Notes under the pieces: model-generated
Told to the model about the DNA's origin: nothing
The model's database searches: none
The model's input: only the letters and a program-made list of their open reading frames with translations
Assembly: GCA_003566795.1 (NCBI GenBank)
Contig: PXBU01000307.1
Coordinates: 1 to 5,560 of the forward strand
From: Puniceicoccaceae bacterium
Lineage (GTDB): Bacteria; Verrucomicrobiota; Verrucomicrobiia; Opitutales; Coraliomargaritaceae
DNA: 5,560 nt
Reading direction: 5' to 3'
Shown here: in pieces, positions 5,520-5,560 of the stretch
Position numbering within the stretch: position 1 is the first letter of the stretch
Layout: every line of letters begins with the position of its first letter
Made by a program: the position numbers and the translations under genes

Positions 5520-5560
5520 GAAGGATTGATCTTTCAGCATAGGTGTGTCTTATTGGCCCA
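5520..5560. other. Right edge: no feature recognised
   Basis: No open frame of coding character, no hairpin with a T-run and no convincing -35/-10 pair is seen on either strand. The moxR promoter may lie here or beyond the window. Confidence 0.4.

Noticed and set aside
5276..5540. Open frames on both strands across the heptamer array, with a 7-residue repeat rich in Arg, Gln, Glu and Asp
   Set aside because: They follow from an array of 7-bp units without stop codons; the period in protein is that of the DNA repeat, and there is no start signal or family resemblance.

Overview
This GC-rich window (about 60% GC by eye) is almost filled by one gene cluster, entirely on the minus strand. It is a Bat-type (Bacteroides aerotolerance) MoxR/von Willebrand factor A (vWA) cluster. 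In transcription order it encodes a MoxR AAA+ ATPase (5270 to 4275), a DUF58 protein with a vWA-like fold (4108 to 3197), a small DUF4381-like single-pass membrane protein (about 3195 to 2644), a BatA-type membrane vWA protein (2647 to 1610), and a BatB-type vWA protein (from 1613). The BatB-type frame continues without a stop into a BatC-type TPR domain and a Gln/Glu/Asp/Ser/Pro-rich tail, and it leaves the window at base 1. In clusters of this kind a BatD-type protein usually comes next; it would lie beyond the left edge.

The last four genes are very tightly packed: two ATGA stop/start overlaps and one one-base gap. This fits one translationally coupled message. From the families, the expected system is a MoxR ATPase working with DUF58 and with membrane-anchored metal-binding (MIDAS) vWA proteins facing the periplasm, acting in envelope integrity, protein maturation or stress tolerance. 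The exact substrate of such clusters is poorly known, and nothing here identifies it.

The cluster indicates a Gram-negative bacterium. The protein style and the intergenic repeats remind me of PVC-group bacteria (Verrucomicrobia/Opitutae), but there is no rRNA or other marker, so this is tentative.

The two stretches without genes are the least ordinary part. Both the gap between the ATPase and DUF58 genes (4109-4274) and the region upstream of the ATPase gene (5271-5560) contain 7-bp repeat tracts. In both, a direct tract on the left is followed by an inverted tract on the right. The two heptamers (ACTGATG-like and ACAGAGG-like) differ at only two of seven positions, so these may be two copies of one family of intergenic element. 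The upstream element is flanked by a near-perfect 15-bp direct repeat. I see no tRNA, rRNA, CRISPR array, transposase or convincing sigma-70 promoter.
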